Shown here: positions 25,521-33,320 of the stretch, in pieces
How the letters are laid out: each line of letters starts with the position of its first letter
How positions within the stretch are numbered: position 1 is the first letter of the stretch
Source of the DNA: Gluconobacter sp. P1C6_b
Lineage (GTDB): Bacteria > Pseudomonadota > Alphaproteobacteria > Acetobacterales > Acetobacteraceae
DNA length: 64,000 nt
Direction: 5' to 3'
NCBI RefSeq assembly: GCF_018811945.1
Contig: NZ_JACRVU010000004.1
Span: 1 to 64,000 of the forward strand
Program-made: the position numbers and the translations under genes
The notes under the pieces: model-generated
Database searches by the model: none
What the model was told of the DNA's origin: nothing
Seen by the model: the letters and a program-made list of their open reading frames with translations, nothing else

Positions 25521-27397
25521 CGTTCAACCGTTTTCAGGATGCGGTCCCGCAGGACGCTCACCACGAAGCGCTGCAATCCCGTTGTCCTGACGGGCGGGAG
25601 AGGGGATTCGAGCCATCGTGTCAGACACTCCACATCGTTCACGATATGGATTGTATCAGAAACAGTAGCCATTGCCTCCCGCCAGTTCTCCATTTTCGGC
25701 CCCGTAGCTGTGGGAATGCCCAGACGCAGCGGCTCGAACGGGTTGTGGCCGCCGCCCTTTCCGGCAAGGGAATTGCCCAGAAAACAGCGGTCTGCCAGAC
25801 GGTAGAGCAGCCCCAGTTCGCCCAGTGTGTCGGCCAGCCAGATCGGTGTCTGCGGGGTTGGATCCTGACCGGCCCCCCGGCGGGGCAGGTCAAAGCGGGC
25901 TGCCAGCTCCGCACCACGGGCGGGGTGTCGCGGGACGATGATGGTCAGCAGATCGGGCTGGAGCCTGCGGGCTCTTTCAGCGGCCTGAAGGACAAGTTCT
26001 TCCTCGCCCGGATGGGTGGACGCGGCGACGAAAACCGGACGGTCGCCGATCAGGCTCTTTAGCCGGGCATATTCCGTCTCGTTATAGGCCAGTGGCGGGG
26101 CGTCCTGCTTGAGGTCGCCATCTTCATAGACCGGGAGAGCCCCCAGAGCCCGGAAGCGGGCTGCGTCTTCGGGGCCACGGGCTGCCACCCAGGACAGGCG
26201 CTTCATCATGCGGCGCGCCGGGTCTCCCAGACGGGTCCACAGACGGGCCGAACGGTCCGACAGACGCCCGTTGACGAGCATGACCGGGATGTCGCGGCGC
26301 GAACAGGCGGCGATGATGCCGGGCCAGAGTTCGCTTTCCACGAATATGGCGCCTTCCGGCTGCCAGAGGTTCAGGAAACGCCTGAGCCAGCGTGGTACGT
26401 CATGGGGGATGAAGCGGTGGATGATCCGCTGCCCGTAGAGTGGATGCCGGGCCACGATTTCGCTGCCAGTAACGGTTGCGGTCGTAAAAAGAATGCGCAT
26501 CTCGGGCCGGGCCTCGAGCAGGGCTTCGGCCAGGGGCAGGGCGCAGAGCGTCTCACCGACGCTGGCGGCATGGATCCACAGAAGCTGCCCCGGGGGGCGG
26601 TGGCCCCGTCGTGGTCCCGTGCGTTCCAGTCCCATGCGCTCGCGCAGACGGCCGGGGAGTTCACGTCCGCGATGCAGACGGATGCGCAGCATCACCGTCA
26701 GGGCCGGGGCCATGAGGGTTCCGGCCACACGCCACAGACGGTCCGCCAGATTGGACTGCCGGTGCCGCACCACGCTCTCGGCGCGCAGCGAGACGTCGTT
26801 CAGGGCATTCTGAAGGAGTGCAGCATCGGGTTGGAACAGGGGTTCGCCCATGATGAGGGCGCCACGTCCGAACGGCAGCGGAAAAACCAGTCCGTCCCAT
26901 GACGGCAGGCGCAGACTCGTGCTGGCCATCCCGACAGGAACGACCGCACAGCGCGCGAGACGCGACAGGGCGACGGCGCCGGGCTGGACCAGTTCCGCGG
27001 GGCCGCGCGGTCCGTCGGGTGTGATTGCGACTATGGAGCCGGCTTCGAGCTCCTTCAGCGCCGTGCGCAGAACGGCCGCGCCACCCTTGTTCTTGCCCTT
27101 TTTGCTGGAAGATCCGTGGATGCCGATGATGCCCCACGGGCGGACGACATCGGCGATCAGCATTCCGTCCGGATTGCGGGAAATCAGTACCCGCAGTTCC
27201 AGACGGGGTTCCAGTGTCCGCGCCCAGAACCACAGGGCCGGGCTGAGTGTCAGCGAGCGGTGCCAGAAGGCGACGACCGTACCCTGCGCCGGGGTTGTCA
27301 GGGTTTCGAGGGCGCGGGGTGAGCCACTGACCTGCCAGCGTGTGGTGCGCAGGCAGGTTCCCAGCCACAGGCGCAGGAGGCGCGGAAACAGGGTCAT
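25517..27397 (-). CDS. waaA: Fused DUF374 acyltransferase-like domain and Kdo transferase (WaaA)
   Basis: Residues 1 to about 215 match DUF374, a lysophospholipid-acyltransferase-like domain, with VVAFWHRSLTLSPALWF, ISRNPDGMLIADVV, GSSSKKG and AITPDGPRGP. From about residue 230 the protein is a complete Kdo transferase: membrane-proximal RIRLHRGRELPGRLRERMG, the catalytic Glu in IHAASVGETLCALPLAEALL, FVESELWPGII, VFVAASTHPGEE and the nucleotide-sugar site GKGGGHNPFEPLRLGIP. WaaA adds Kdo to lipid IVA at the inner membrane. In relatives the DUF374 gene usually stands beside waaA as a separate gene. I chose ATG 27397; the longer frame would start with TTG at 27433. Confidence 0.9.
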   Translation of the reverse strand: MTLFPRLLRLWLGTCLRTTRWQVSGSPRALETLTTPAQGTVVAFWHRSLTLSPALWFWARTLEPRLELRVLISRNPDGMLIADVVRPWGIIGIHGSSSKKGKNKGGAAVLRTALKELEAGSIVAITPDGPRGPAELVQPGAVALSRLARCAVVPVGMASTSLRLPSWDGLVFPLPFGRGALIMGEPLFQPDAALLQNALNDVSLRAESVVRHRQSNLADRLWRVAGTLMAPALTVMLRIRLHRGRELPGRLRERMGLERTGPRRGHRPPGQLLWIHAASVGETLCALPLAEALLEARPEMRILFTTATVTGSEIVARHPLYGQRIIHRFIPHDVPRWLRRFLNLWQPEGAIFVESELWPGIIAACSRRDIPVMLVNGRLSDRSARLWTRLGDPARRMMKRLSWVAARGPEDAARFRALGALPVYEDGDLKQDAPPLAYNETEYARLKSLIGDRPVFVAASTHPGEEELVLQAAERARRLQPDLLTIIVPRHPARGAELAARFDLPRRGAGQDPTPQTPIWLADTLGELGLLYRLADRCFLGNSLAGKGGGHNPFEPLRLGIPTATGPKMENWREAMATVSDTIHIVNDVECLTRWLESPLPPVRTTGLQRFVVSVLRDRILKTVER

Positions 27398-27467
27398 GCC
27401 GTGTCGGGTAGCACGCGGCGTTACAGGCGGCAAAGGTTGGAAAGGCTTTCCCGTAAGGTTCTGCCCG

Positions 27468-28196
27468 TCACGGCGCCGGATGACGGACTTCCAGGGACGT
27501 GAAGGTCACCTGCGCCATGTCGCCGTGGCAGGGCATGTGCCATCCGGTCTGGCCGGCGACGGCTTCGAACCACATGACAGGCGCCGTCGCGGCCGCGGGC
27601 ATTGCGAGCACGCTGCGACTGCCGTTGACGACAACGACGAGCGTTCCGTTGGGACGCGAGGAGATGGCATAGCTGACATTGCGGTCCGGATAGATCGTCC
27701 CGGCGACAATGTTGCGGGTCGAACTGCCATCATGGACGGTGACGGTTACCTGTGAGCGATGGCCGTTTGCGACGAGTTCCACGACGGGGCCATGCGGGCT
27801 CTGGATGCGGCCGATGATGACGCGCTGGTCGCTGGGCCAGGTATCGATATGCAGGCTGGCGTTCATGTCGGCCGGGGTCTGCTGGAAATACCAGGCCGTG
27901 CCTTCACGCAGGACCGTCGCGGGGGCCGTCTGCCCCCGGATGGCAGGCTGAAGCCCGTCCGTCCGCAGGGTGATGGCGCCTGTTGCCGGGTTCTGCTGAT
28001 AGAACGGGCTGTGATAGCCGGTTGCGAGCGTGGTGCCCGGAACAAGGCGCAGTTTCAGTCGTGCCTGCGGCTCCTGAAGGGTGAAGCTGCCTGCCTGTGG
28101 CGCAGAGCGTGTGTCCATGGCCGATGCTGGGAGCAGCGCGGTACCTGCCATTGCGAGGGTCAGGCAGGTTACGCAGAGGAGGCGGGACAGGGACAT
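27468..28196 (-). CDS. Secreted protein with alginate-lyase-2 (PL7)-like beta-jelly-roll
   Basis: The protein has a Sec signal (LLCVTCLTLAMAGTALLPASA) cleaved near residue 27. The mature part is beta-rich and carries ADMNASLHIDTWPSDQRVIIGRIQSPHGPVVEL split over several strands, resembling the PL7 pattern in which a VxxGQIH strand holds catalytic Gln and His; here it reads IIGRIQSPHGP. The later YAISSRPNGTLVVVVNG also fits the jelly-roll. Because QIH is replaced, activity as a lyase is doubtful. GAAGGAA precedes the ATG at 28196. The assignment is a family-level guess. Confidence 0.55.
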   Translation of the reverse strand: MSLSRLLCVTCLTLAMAGTALLPASAMDTRSAPQAGSFTLQEPQARLKLRLVPGTTLATGYHSPFYQQNPATGAITLRTDGLQPAIRGQTAPATVLREGTAWYFQQTPADMNASLHIDTWPSDQRVIIGRIQSPHGPVVELVANGHRSQVTVTVHDGSSTRNIVAGTIYPDRNVSYAISSRPNGTLVVVVNGSRSVLAMPAAATAPVMWFEAVAGQTGWHMPCHGDMAQVTFTSLEVRHPAP

Positions 28197-28238
28197 GGCG
28201 GTTCCTTCAGATCGGCAGGCAGGTGTGAACAAGGCGTT

Positions 28239-29123
28239 TCAGCGGCTCATGAGAACGGTGAGCTGCGCCTGTTCCAGAATGTGGCGGGTGACACCGCCCA
28301 GAATCATCTGGCGCAGACGGGAGTGGGAATAGGCGCCCATGCCGAGCATGTCGGCATTGAACTCCGTGGCCGCCTTCAGGAGCCCCGCGCCGATGTCACG
28401 GTTGACGGCCTCGAACTCGCGGGACGTGGCAGAAATGCCGTGCATCCGCAGATAGGTCACGACTTCATCCGCGCCCGGTCCGCGACGCTGGTAATCCTGA
28501 CAGGTCAGGACCTGCACGCCTTCGGCCTTGTGAGCCCAGGGCAGGATGCAGCGCAGGGCCAGCGAGGCTTCGGGTGTGCCGTTCCAGGCGATGGCGATGC
28601 GCTTGCCGACCGTCTTCGGCGGGGCTGGCGGGGCAATCACGAGCGGGCGTCCGCTGTCGAACAGGATGGCATGCAGCGTTTCGGAGGCGCGGGGATCACC
28701 GTCCTTGGCGAGGTTCGGGACCAGCGTCATGTCGGCAAGGCGCGAACGCCACGTCAGGGAATCGTGCTCTGTCCCGTTGAGGACATCAAGGCTGGCACTG
28801 ACGCCATCGCCCGCGGACGAGCCGATTTTCGAGGGCTCGACGCGGCGGATGCCATGCTCGTGGATGAAGGCATCGAAGGCCTTGCGGATTGAGATCGCGC
28901 GGCGCTGGGCCTCGGTCGTGGCCGTGTCGATCATTTCATTGACCATGCCGGCCGAGATGCCTTCGCCAGCCAGCGTCGCGACTTCGGACGGGTCCGAGCC
29001 GACCACGACAGCGGACAGATGGGCATCGAAACGGCGCGCGAAATCCAGCGCGACCGACATAACGGCTTCGAGGTCACCGGAGCCGTTCAGGGGGAGAAGG
29101 ATATTCTTGATGTCGATAAGCAT
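28239..29123 (-). CDS. Universal stress protein with two Usp domains
   Basis: The 294-residue protein has two tandem UspA folds. The first starts NILLPLNGSGDLEAVMSVALDFARRF, and the second RIAIAWNGTPEASLALRCIL. The second ends with the ATP-loop-like block GAYSHSRLRQMILGGVTRHIL, close to the G-2x-G-9x-G(S/T) nucleotide motif. Cytoplasmic; usually linked to growth arrest or oxidative stress. It lies 42 bases before the lyase-like gene and 48 bases after pdxH on the same strand, so operon membership is possible but not clear. Confidence 0.88.
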   Translation of the reverse strand: MLIDIKNILLPLNGSGDLEAVMSVALDFARRFDAHLSAVVVGSDPSEVATLAGEGISAGMVNEMIDTATTEAQRRAISIRKAFDAFIHEHGIRRVEPSKIGSSAGDGVSASLDVLNGTEHDSLTWRSRLADMTLVPNLAKDGDPRASETLHAILFDSGRPLVIAPPAPPKTVGKRIAIAWNGTPEASLALRCILPWAHKAEGVQVLTCQDYQRRGPGADEVVTYLRMHGISATSREFEAVNRDIGAGLLKAATEFNADMLGMGAYSHSRLRQMILGGVTRHILEQAQLTVLMSR

Positions 29124-29171
29124 GGGTCAGGGCTCCCCGGCCAAAATCTGCAGAACGTCGTTATGATGTAT

Positions 29172-29774
29172 TTACGGATAAAGTCGCGTGACGTTCCATC
29201 CGTTTCCGTCACGGGTCCACACGGCTCTGTCATGCAGGCGGTAGGGGCGATCCTGCCAGAATTCGATGGCTTCGGGCAGAACGCGGAAGCCCGACCAGTT
29301 GGCGGGACGGGGGATCGGACCGTCGCCGTATTTCCTATCCACGGCCTTCAGGCGTTCCTCGAAGGTGCTGCGGTCATCCAGCGGGCGCGACTGGTCGGAC
29401 GCGATGGCGCCAAGGCGGGACATGCGCGAGCGGCTTGCGAAATACGCATCAGCCTCGGTGGTGCTGACGGCTTCGACCGGGCCTTCGATCCGGATCTGGC
29501 GGCGGAGGGATTTCCAGTGGAACAGCAGGGCGACATGCGGGTTGGACAGCAGTTCGCGTCCCTTGCGGCTTTCCAGATTGGTATAGAAAACGAAGCCACG
29601 CTCATCCACACCCTTGAGCAGGAGCATCCGGACGGATGGCCGTCCGTCAGGCGTCGCGGTTGCCACGGCCATGGCGTTGGGATCGTTGGGCTCGGATTTC
29701 TCGGCATCCGACATCCAGGCCGCAAACAGGGCGAAGGGATCGGCCTTCAGGTCAATCAGGGGGATGTCGGACAT
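29172..29774 (-). CDS. pdxH: Pyridoxamine/pyridoxine 5'-phosphate oxidase
   Basis: PdxH uses FMN and oxygen to make pyridoxal 5'-phosphate. The FMN-binding split-barrel is complete: PSVRMLLLKGVDERGFVFYTN, ESRKGRELLSNPHVALLFHW, RQIRIEGPVEAVS, ASRSRMSRLGAIASDQSRPL, and the C-terminal IEFWQDRPYRLHDR and RLYP. The length of 200 residues is normal. ATG 29774 has AAGGAG seven bases upstream, which settles the start against a longer open frame. The 129-base gap behind it separates it from the SRPBCC-like gene. Confidence 0.95.
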   Translation of the reverse strand: MSDIPLIDLKADPFALFAAWMSDAEKSEPNDPNAMAVATATPDGRPSVRMLLLKGVDERGFVFYTNLESRKGRELLSNPHVALLFHWKSLRRQIRIEGPVEAVSTTEADAYFASRSRMSRLGAIASDQSRPLDDRSTFEERLKAVDRKYGDGPIPRPANWSGFRVLPEAIEFWQDRPYRLHDRAVWTRDGNGWNVTRLYP

Positions 29775-29903
29775 GGGAGTCTCCTTGTAACTGGATTGGC
29801 GGAACAGGCATGACGCGGCAGGAGCGACGCAGACCGGCTCGCCAGTGTGAAGATCATAACGCGGATGGCACGTTCCAGCCATCCGGCCCGCTATGGAAAC
29901 AGT

Positions 29904-30446
29904 TTAGGTGCTCCGCTCACATCGCGCCTTGATCTGGGACAGCATGCGTCGTCGCAGCAGCCCACTGACGGGGCGGATCACGAGCCAGTAGGGCAGGAAG
30001 CACCGCCGGACATGGGAAGTGGGGCACAGAATATGTGTCTGCGTAACAAGACGCGTCCGTCCCCGCGTGGCTGGCCCTGTCATAAAAGACAGGATCAGGG
30101 TTGCAACAGAAGCATCCCTGTCGCCGAGAAATTCCATGGATGTGTCAAAACGGCGCAGGCCGTAATTCGTCTGCCAGAAAGCGCCTTTCAGCCCGTAGAT
30201 CAGACTGCGATTGGTCTGGGAAAGGAGCGTGAAGTCCTGAAGCTCCAGAGGCGGCGGAGAGGGCGCGCGCAGCAGGCGGGCAGGCAGTCCACGCAGGTAA
30301 AGAGCGGGGCGGAGGAGCGCATCGTCCCCCAGGCGATAGTGCCGCACGCCGTTCAGGACGGTGGCGGGTCTGGCGCGGATCAGAATGGAGTGTCGTTCGG
30401 AAAAATCGAACGCTTCCCTGGTGGCGCAGGCGGATTTCGAACGCAT
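29904..30446 (-). CDS. Conserved SRPBCC-like hypothetical protein
   Basis: The 180-residue protein resembles single-domain START/SRPBCC-like proteins. Features are an N-terminal helix and strand with SILIRARPATVLNGVRHYRLGD, a short LYLRGLPARLL segment, FTLLSQTNRSLIYGLKGAFWQ, a strand ATLILSFMTGP, TRLVTQTHILCPTSHVRRCFLPYWLVIRP and the final helix SGLLRRRMLSQIK. I recall this pattern from unannotated SRPBCC-type proteins of other bacteria, but no substrate is known. ATG 30446 has GAGGA about ten bases upstream. It diverges from fabI. Only this third of a much longer antisense open frame looks coding. Confidence 0.65.
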   Translation of the reverse strand: MRSKSACATREAFDFSERHSILIRARPATVLNGVRHYRLGDDALLRPALYLRGLPARLLRAPSPPPLELQDFTLLSQTNRSLIYGLKGAFWQTNYGLRRFDTSMEFLGDRDASVATLILSFMTGPATRGRTRLVTQTHILCPTSHVRRCFLPYWLVIRPVSGLLRRRMLSQIKARCERST

Positions 30447-30590
30447 GGGCAGAAAATCCTCAGCGGCGGAGTGATGCCTTAATGCCCTGTCAGGGGGCAA
30501 AAAACGGCGCAATCGTCGCAAAGTCTTGTCTGTAACGGGCGCTTGTGCAACCACGGCCCTCAATACGCCAACGCGATTCAGGAAATCACC

Positions 30591-31442
30591 ATGTCTGAAA
30601 CGGAAGACAACATCCCGGCTCCAGTGACCGGCACGCTCATGAAGGGCAAGCGCGGTGTGATCATGGGTGTTGCCAACAAGCACTCCATTGCCTGGGCCAT
30701 TGCCAGCGCCTGTGCCGCACAGGGTGCGGAACTTGCTTTCACCTATCAGGGCGAGGCGCTGGGCAAGCGCGTCCGTCCGCTGGCTGAGAGCGTGGGTTCC
30801 TCGCTGGTCCTGCCGTGCGATGTGAGCAATGACGACGCCATCAACGCGACGTTCGACGAGATCGAAAAGAGCTGGGGCAAGATCGACTTCGTGCTCCATG
30901 CCATCGCTTTCGCCGACAAGCAGTATCTTCGCGGCCGCTATATCGACACGCCGCGTGATGCGTTCCTGCAGGCCATGGACATCTCCTGCTATTCCTTCGT
31001 GGCCGTCGCACGCCGTGCGTCCGCAATGATGAATCCGGGTGGGTCGTTCCTGAGCATGACCTATCTCGGTGCCGAGCGCGTCATGCCGCATTATAATGTA
31101 ATGGGCGTGGCCAAGGCGGCTCTGGAAGCCTCCGTGCGCTATATGGCTGCCGATCTGGGCCGTGACGACATTCGCGTGAACGGGATCTCCGCGGGCCCGA
31201 TCATGACGCTGGCCGCCAACGGGATCAGCGATTTCCGCTACATCCTGCGCTGGAACCAGCTCAATGCTCCGATGGAGCGCAACGTGACCCTCAAGGATGT
31301 CGGCGGTTCGGGCATGTACCTGCTCTCCGACCTGTCCAGCGGTGTGACGGGCGAGATCCATCATGTGGATTGTGGCTACCACACGGTCGGCATGAAGAAC
31401 CCGGATGCTCCGGATATCGCAGCGGTCGGTTCCGGGAACTGA
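30591..31442 (+). CDS. fabI: Enoyl-[acyl-carrier-protein] reductase (NADH)
   Basis: FabI reduces trans-2-enoyl-ACP in the last step of each fatty acid elongation round. The FabI-type SDR shows [19 protein letters not shown] as the NAD-binding start, [16 protein letters not shown], the catalytic Tyr-x6-Lys in [12 protein letters not shown], and [19 protein letters not shown]. The length of 283 residues is slightly long because of about 15 extra N-terminal residues. ATG 30591 follows AGGAAATCACC. It is separated from aroC by one base and likely sets the start of a fabI-aroC operon. Confidence 0.96.
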   Translation: MSETEDNIPAPVTGTLMKGKRGVIMGVANKHSIAWAIASACAAQGAELAFTYQGEALGKRVRPLAESVGSSLVLPCDVSNDDAINATFDEIEKSWGKIDFVLHAIAFADKQYLRGRYIDTPRDAFLQAMDISCYSFVAVARRASAMMNPGGSFLSMTYLGAERVMPHYNVMGVAKAALEASVRYMAADLGRDDIRVNGISAGPIMTLAANGISDFRYILRWNQLNAPMERNVTLKDVGGSGMYLLSDLSSGVTGEIHHVDCGYHTVGMKNPDAPDIAAVGSGN

Positions 31443-31443
31443 C

Positions 31444-32526
31444 ATGTCGGACAACAGCTTCGGGAAGCTCTTTCGCGTCACCACCTGGGGTGAGAGTCAC
31501 GGACCGGCCATTGGCTGCGTCATCGATGGCTGTCCGCCCCGCCTGAAGCTGTCCGAAGAGGACATCCAGCCCTGGCTCGACCGTCGTCGTCCGGGGCAGT
31601 CCCGCTTTACCACGCAGCGTCGGGAGCCGGATCAGGTCCGGATCCTCTCAGGCGTGTTTGAAGGCCAGACGACCGGCACGCCCATTTCGCTGATGATCGA
31701 GAATACTGATCAGCGGTCGAAGGATTACGGCGATATCGCAACCCGCTATCGCCCCGGTCATGCCGATATCGCCTACGACATGAAATACGGCATCCGCGAC
31801 TATCGCGGGGGCGGACGGTCTTCGGCACGCGAGACGGCCATGCGGGTTGCGGCGGGTGCCGTGGCGCGTGTGCTGCTCAGAACGCTGGTGGGTGAGGGCG
31901 TGAAAATCCGTGCCGCCCTGACGGGAATCGGTGGTCAGACCATCGATCCGTCCCGCTGGGACTGGGACGAGGTCGAGCGTAATCCGCTGTGGTGCCCGGA
32001 TGCGGACTCCGTGGGGCCGTGGGAGGCGCTGCTCGACTCCATTCGCAAGGATGGATCGTCGATCGGGGCGACTGTCGAAGTCGTGGCGGAAGGCCTGCCT
32101 GCGGGACTCGGTGCGCCGGTCTATGGCAAGCTCGATGCTGATCTCGCCGGTGCCATGATGGGTATCAATGGCGTGAAGGGCGTCGAAATCGGGGACGGCT
32201 TTGCTGTGGCTGCTTTGCGCGGTGAACAGAATGCCGATCCGATTGCGCCGGGACCGCAGTTCGCATCCAACCATGCCGGCGGCATTCTGGGCGGGATCTC
32301 GACGGGACAGCCCATTGTGGCCCGTTTTGCGATCAAGCCGACCAGCTCGATCCTCACGCCTGTTCCGAGCATTACGCGCGACGGCGAGTCTGTCGAAGTG
32401 ATGACGAAGGGGCGGCATGATCCCTGTATCGGCATCCGGGCCGTGCCGGTTGCTGAAGCAATGATGGCCTGTGTGCTGGCCGACCATCTGCTGCGCGATC
32501 ATGCGCAGTGTGGCTGGGGGCGTTAG
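31444..32526 (+). CDS. aroC: Chorismate synthase
   Basis: AroC eliminates phosphate from EPSP to give chorismate, using reduced FMN. The family signatures are [17 protein letters not shown] at residues 17-33, [29 protein letters not shown] (split over 101-130), and RGEQNADPI with [17 protein letters not shown]. The length of 360 residues is normal. The start is one base after the fabI stop. Aromatic pathway genes aroE and a chorismate mutase lie elsewhere in the window. Confidence 0.97.
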   Translation: MSDNSFGKLFRVTTWGESHGPAIGCVIDGCPPRLKLSEEDIQPWLDRRRPGQSRFTTQRREPDQVRILSGVFEGQTTGTPISLMIENTDQRSKDYGDIATRYRPGHADIAYDMKYGIRDYRGGGRSSARETAMRVAAGAVARVLLRTLVGEGVKIRAALTGIGGQTIDPSRWDWDEVERNPLWCPDADSVGPWEALLDSIRKDGSSIGATVEVVAEGLPAGLGAPVYGKLDADLAGAMMGINGVKGVEIGDGFAVAALRGEQNADPIAPGPQFASNHAGGILGGISTGQPIVARFAIKPTSSILTPVPSITRDGESVEVMTKGRHDPCIGIRAVPVAEAMMACVLADHLLRDHAQCGWGR

Positions 32527-32535
32527 GCCCCAGCC
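32512..32535. terminator. Hairpin at the aroC/osmC convergent junction
   Basis: GGCTGGGG (32512-32519) pairs perfectly with CCCCAGCC (32528-32535) around an eight-base loop that contains the aroC stop codon. Only two T follow on the plus strand, so this is a possible but weak intrinsic terminator for aroC and, in reverse, for osmC. Confidence 0.45.
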
Positions 32536-32550
32536 TTCGGTACAGACGCC

Positions 32551-32982
32551 TCAGCTTTCGAATGTGGCATCAAGGGTGATCTTGGCTTTGATGACCTGTG
32601 ACAACGGGCAGCCTTCCTTGGCCTTGTTGGCAATTTCCAGAAACTGCGATTCCGATGCACCGGGAACCTTGCCACGCAGGGTCAGGTGAGACTGGGTGAT
32701 GGCGAAGCCTTCGCCGGATTTGTCCAGAGACACCGTGGCTTTCGTTTCCAGGGAGTCGGCCTTGAAGCCAGCCTGCTCGAGCATCATGGACAGCGCCATG
32801 GTGAAACAGCCGGCATGGGCCGCGCCGAGCAGCTCTTCGGGATTCGTGCCGGGCTTGTCTTCGAAACGCGTATTGAAGCCGTAGGGCTGATTCTGCAGGG
32901 CGCCGCTCTGCGTGGAAATCGTGCCTTTGCCGTCCTTGAGACCGCCGGTCCAGTGGGCTGAGGCTGTCTTCTTGATGGTCAT
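32551..32982 (-). CDS. osmC: OsmC-family peroxiredoxin
   Basis: OsmC proteins reduce organic hydroperoxides in the cytoplasm with a pair of cysteines. Here they are Cys59 in GAAHAGCFTMALSMMLEQ and a second in AKEGCPLSQVIKA near residue 125. The N-terminal KTASAHWTGGLKDGKGTIST and PYGFNTRFEDKPGTNPEELL match OsmC more than Ohr. The length of 143 residues is standard. It is read away from nrdA, sharing a 338-base intergenic region. Confidence 0.93.
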   Translation of the reverse strand: MTIKKTASAHWTGGLKDGKGTISTQSGALQNQPYGFNTRFEDKPGTNPEELLGAAHAGCFTMALSMMLEQAGFKADSLETKATVSLDKSGEGFAITQSHLTLRGKVPGASESQFLEIANKAKEGCPLSQVIKAKITLDATFES

Positions 32983-33157
32983 GGGTCAATGCTCCGGAAT
33001 GTTAGGGTCCTCTCTCAAACGTGGTCCGTTATGGATCGTTGCCCGGACTGGCGATCACGAAATTTCTCCATCCTGTGACCCGGGGCACACACCTGGGCGT
33101 GAGGGGAGAGGAGAAGTCTGGGGATAACAGTGAGGTAGCGGCAGTTTTCTGCGATCA

Positions 33158-33173
33158 GCACTATATATAGGGA
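33158..33173 (+). promoter_or_regulatory. NrdR box 1 upstream of nrdAB
   Basis: The 16 bases GCACTATATATAGGGA match the NrdR consensus ACACwATATATwGTGT at about 13 positions, including the full CTATATATAG core. NrdR represses ribonucleotide reductase genes when dATP is high. The box lies about 150 bases before the nrdA start. Confidence 0.75.
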
Positions 33174-33175
33174 CA

Positions 33176-33183
33176 TTAACCAT
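33176..33183 (+). promoter_or_regulatory. CtrA-like octamer TTAACCAT
   Basis: The eight bases match the CtrA recognition octamer used in many alphaproteobacteria. It lies between the two NrdR boxes, starting three bases after box 1. One exact octamer can occur by chance, so this is only a candidate. Confidence 0.3.
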
Positions 33184-33188
33184 TCCGT

Positions 33189-33204
33189 GCCCTAGATATG
33201 GGAT
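33189..33204 (+). promoter_or_regulatory. NrdR box 2 upstream of nrdAB (weaker)
   Basis: GCCCTAGATATGGGAT matches about 10 of 16 NrdR positions and keeps the CTAnATAT core. Its centre is 31 bases from box 1, three helical turns, as expected for paired NrdR sites. Confidence 0.6.
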
Positions 33205-33320
33205 AGGTTCAATTCACAGCTCTTCCGATTTTGCAAGCGAACTTCGTGCTTGCGGTCGGGTTCGGAGTGATGGAAATGAGTGCTCAAGAGTTCAAAAATA
33301 GATGCCCGGCGGAGAGAGCG

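Larger units (their letters stand above)
32983..33320. other. Divergent intergenic region osmC-nrdA
   Basis: No convincing gene lies here. It must hold promoters for osmC (leftward) and nrdA (rightward). The right half contains two NrdR-type boxes and a CtrA-like octamer; I found no clear -35/-10 pair. The first 150 bases show nothing I can name. Confidence 0.6.

Noticed and set aside
30483-30498. TGCCC/GGGCA hairpin followed by A-run between the SRPBCC-like gene and fabI
   Set aside because: It lies between divergent starts, so no transcript is expected to end here on the plus strand; short stem, likely chance.
30447-31484. Long minus-strand open frame running through fabI and joined to the SRPBCC-like gene
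   Set aside because: It is antisense to fabI, whose protein is unmistakable; the residues encoded by this part look like shadow sequence. Only 29904-30446 was kept.
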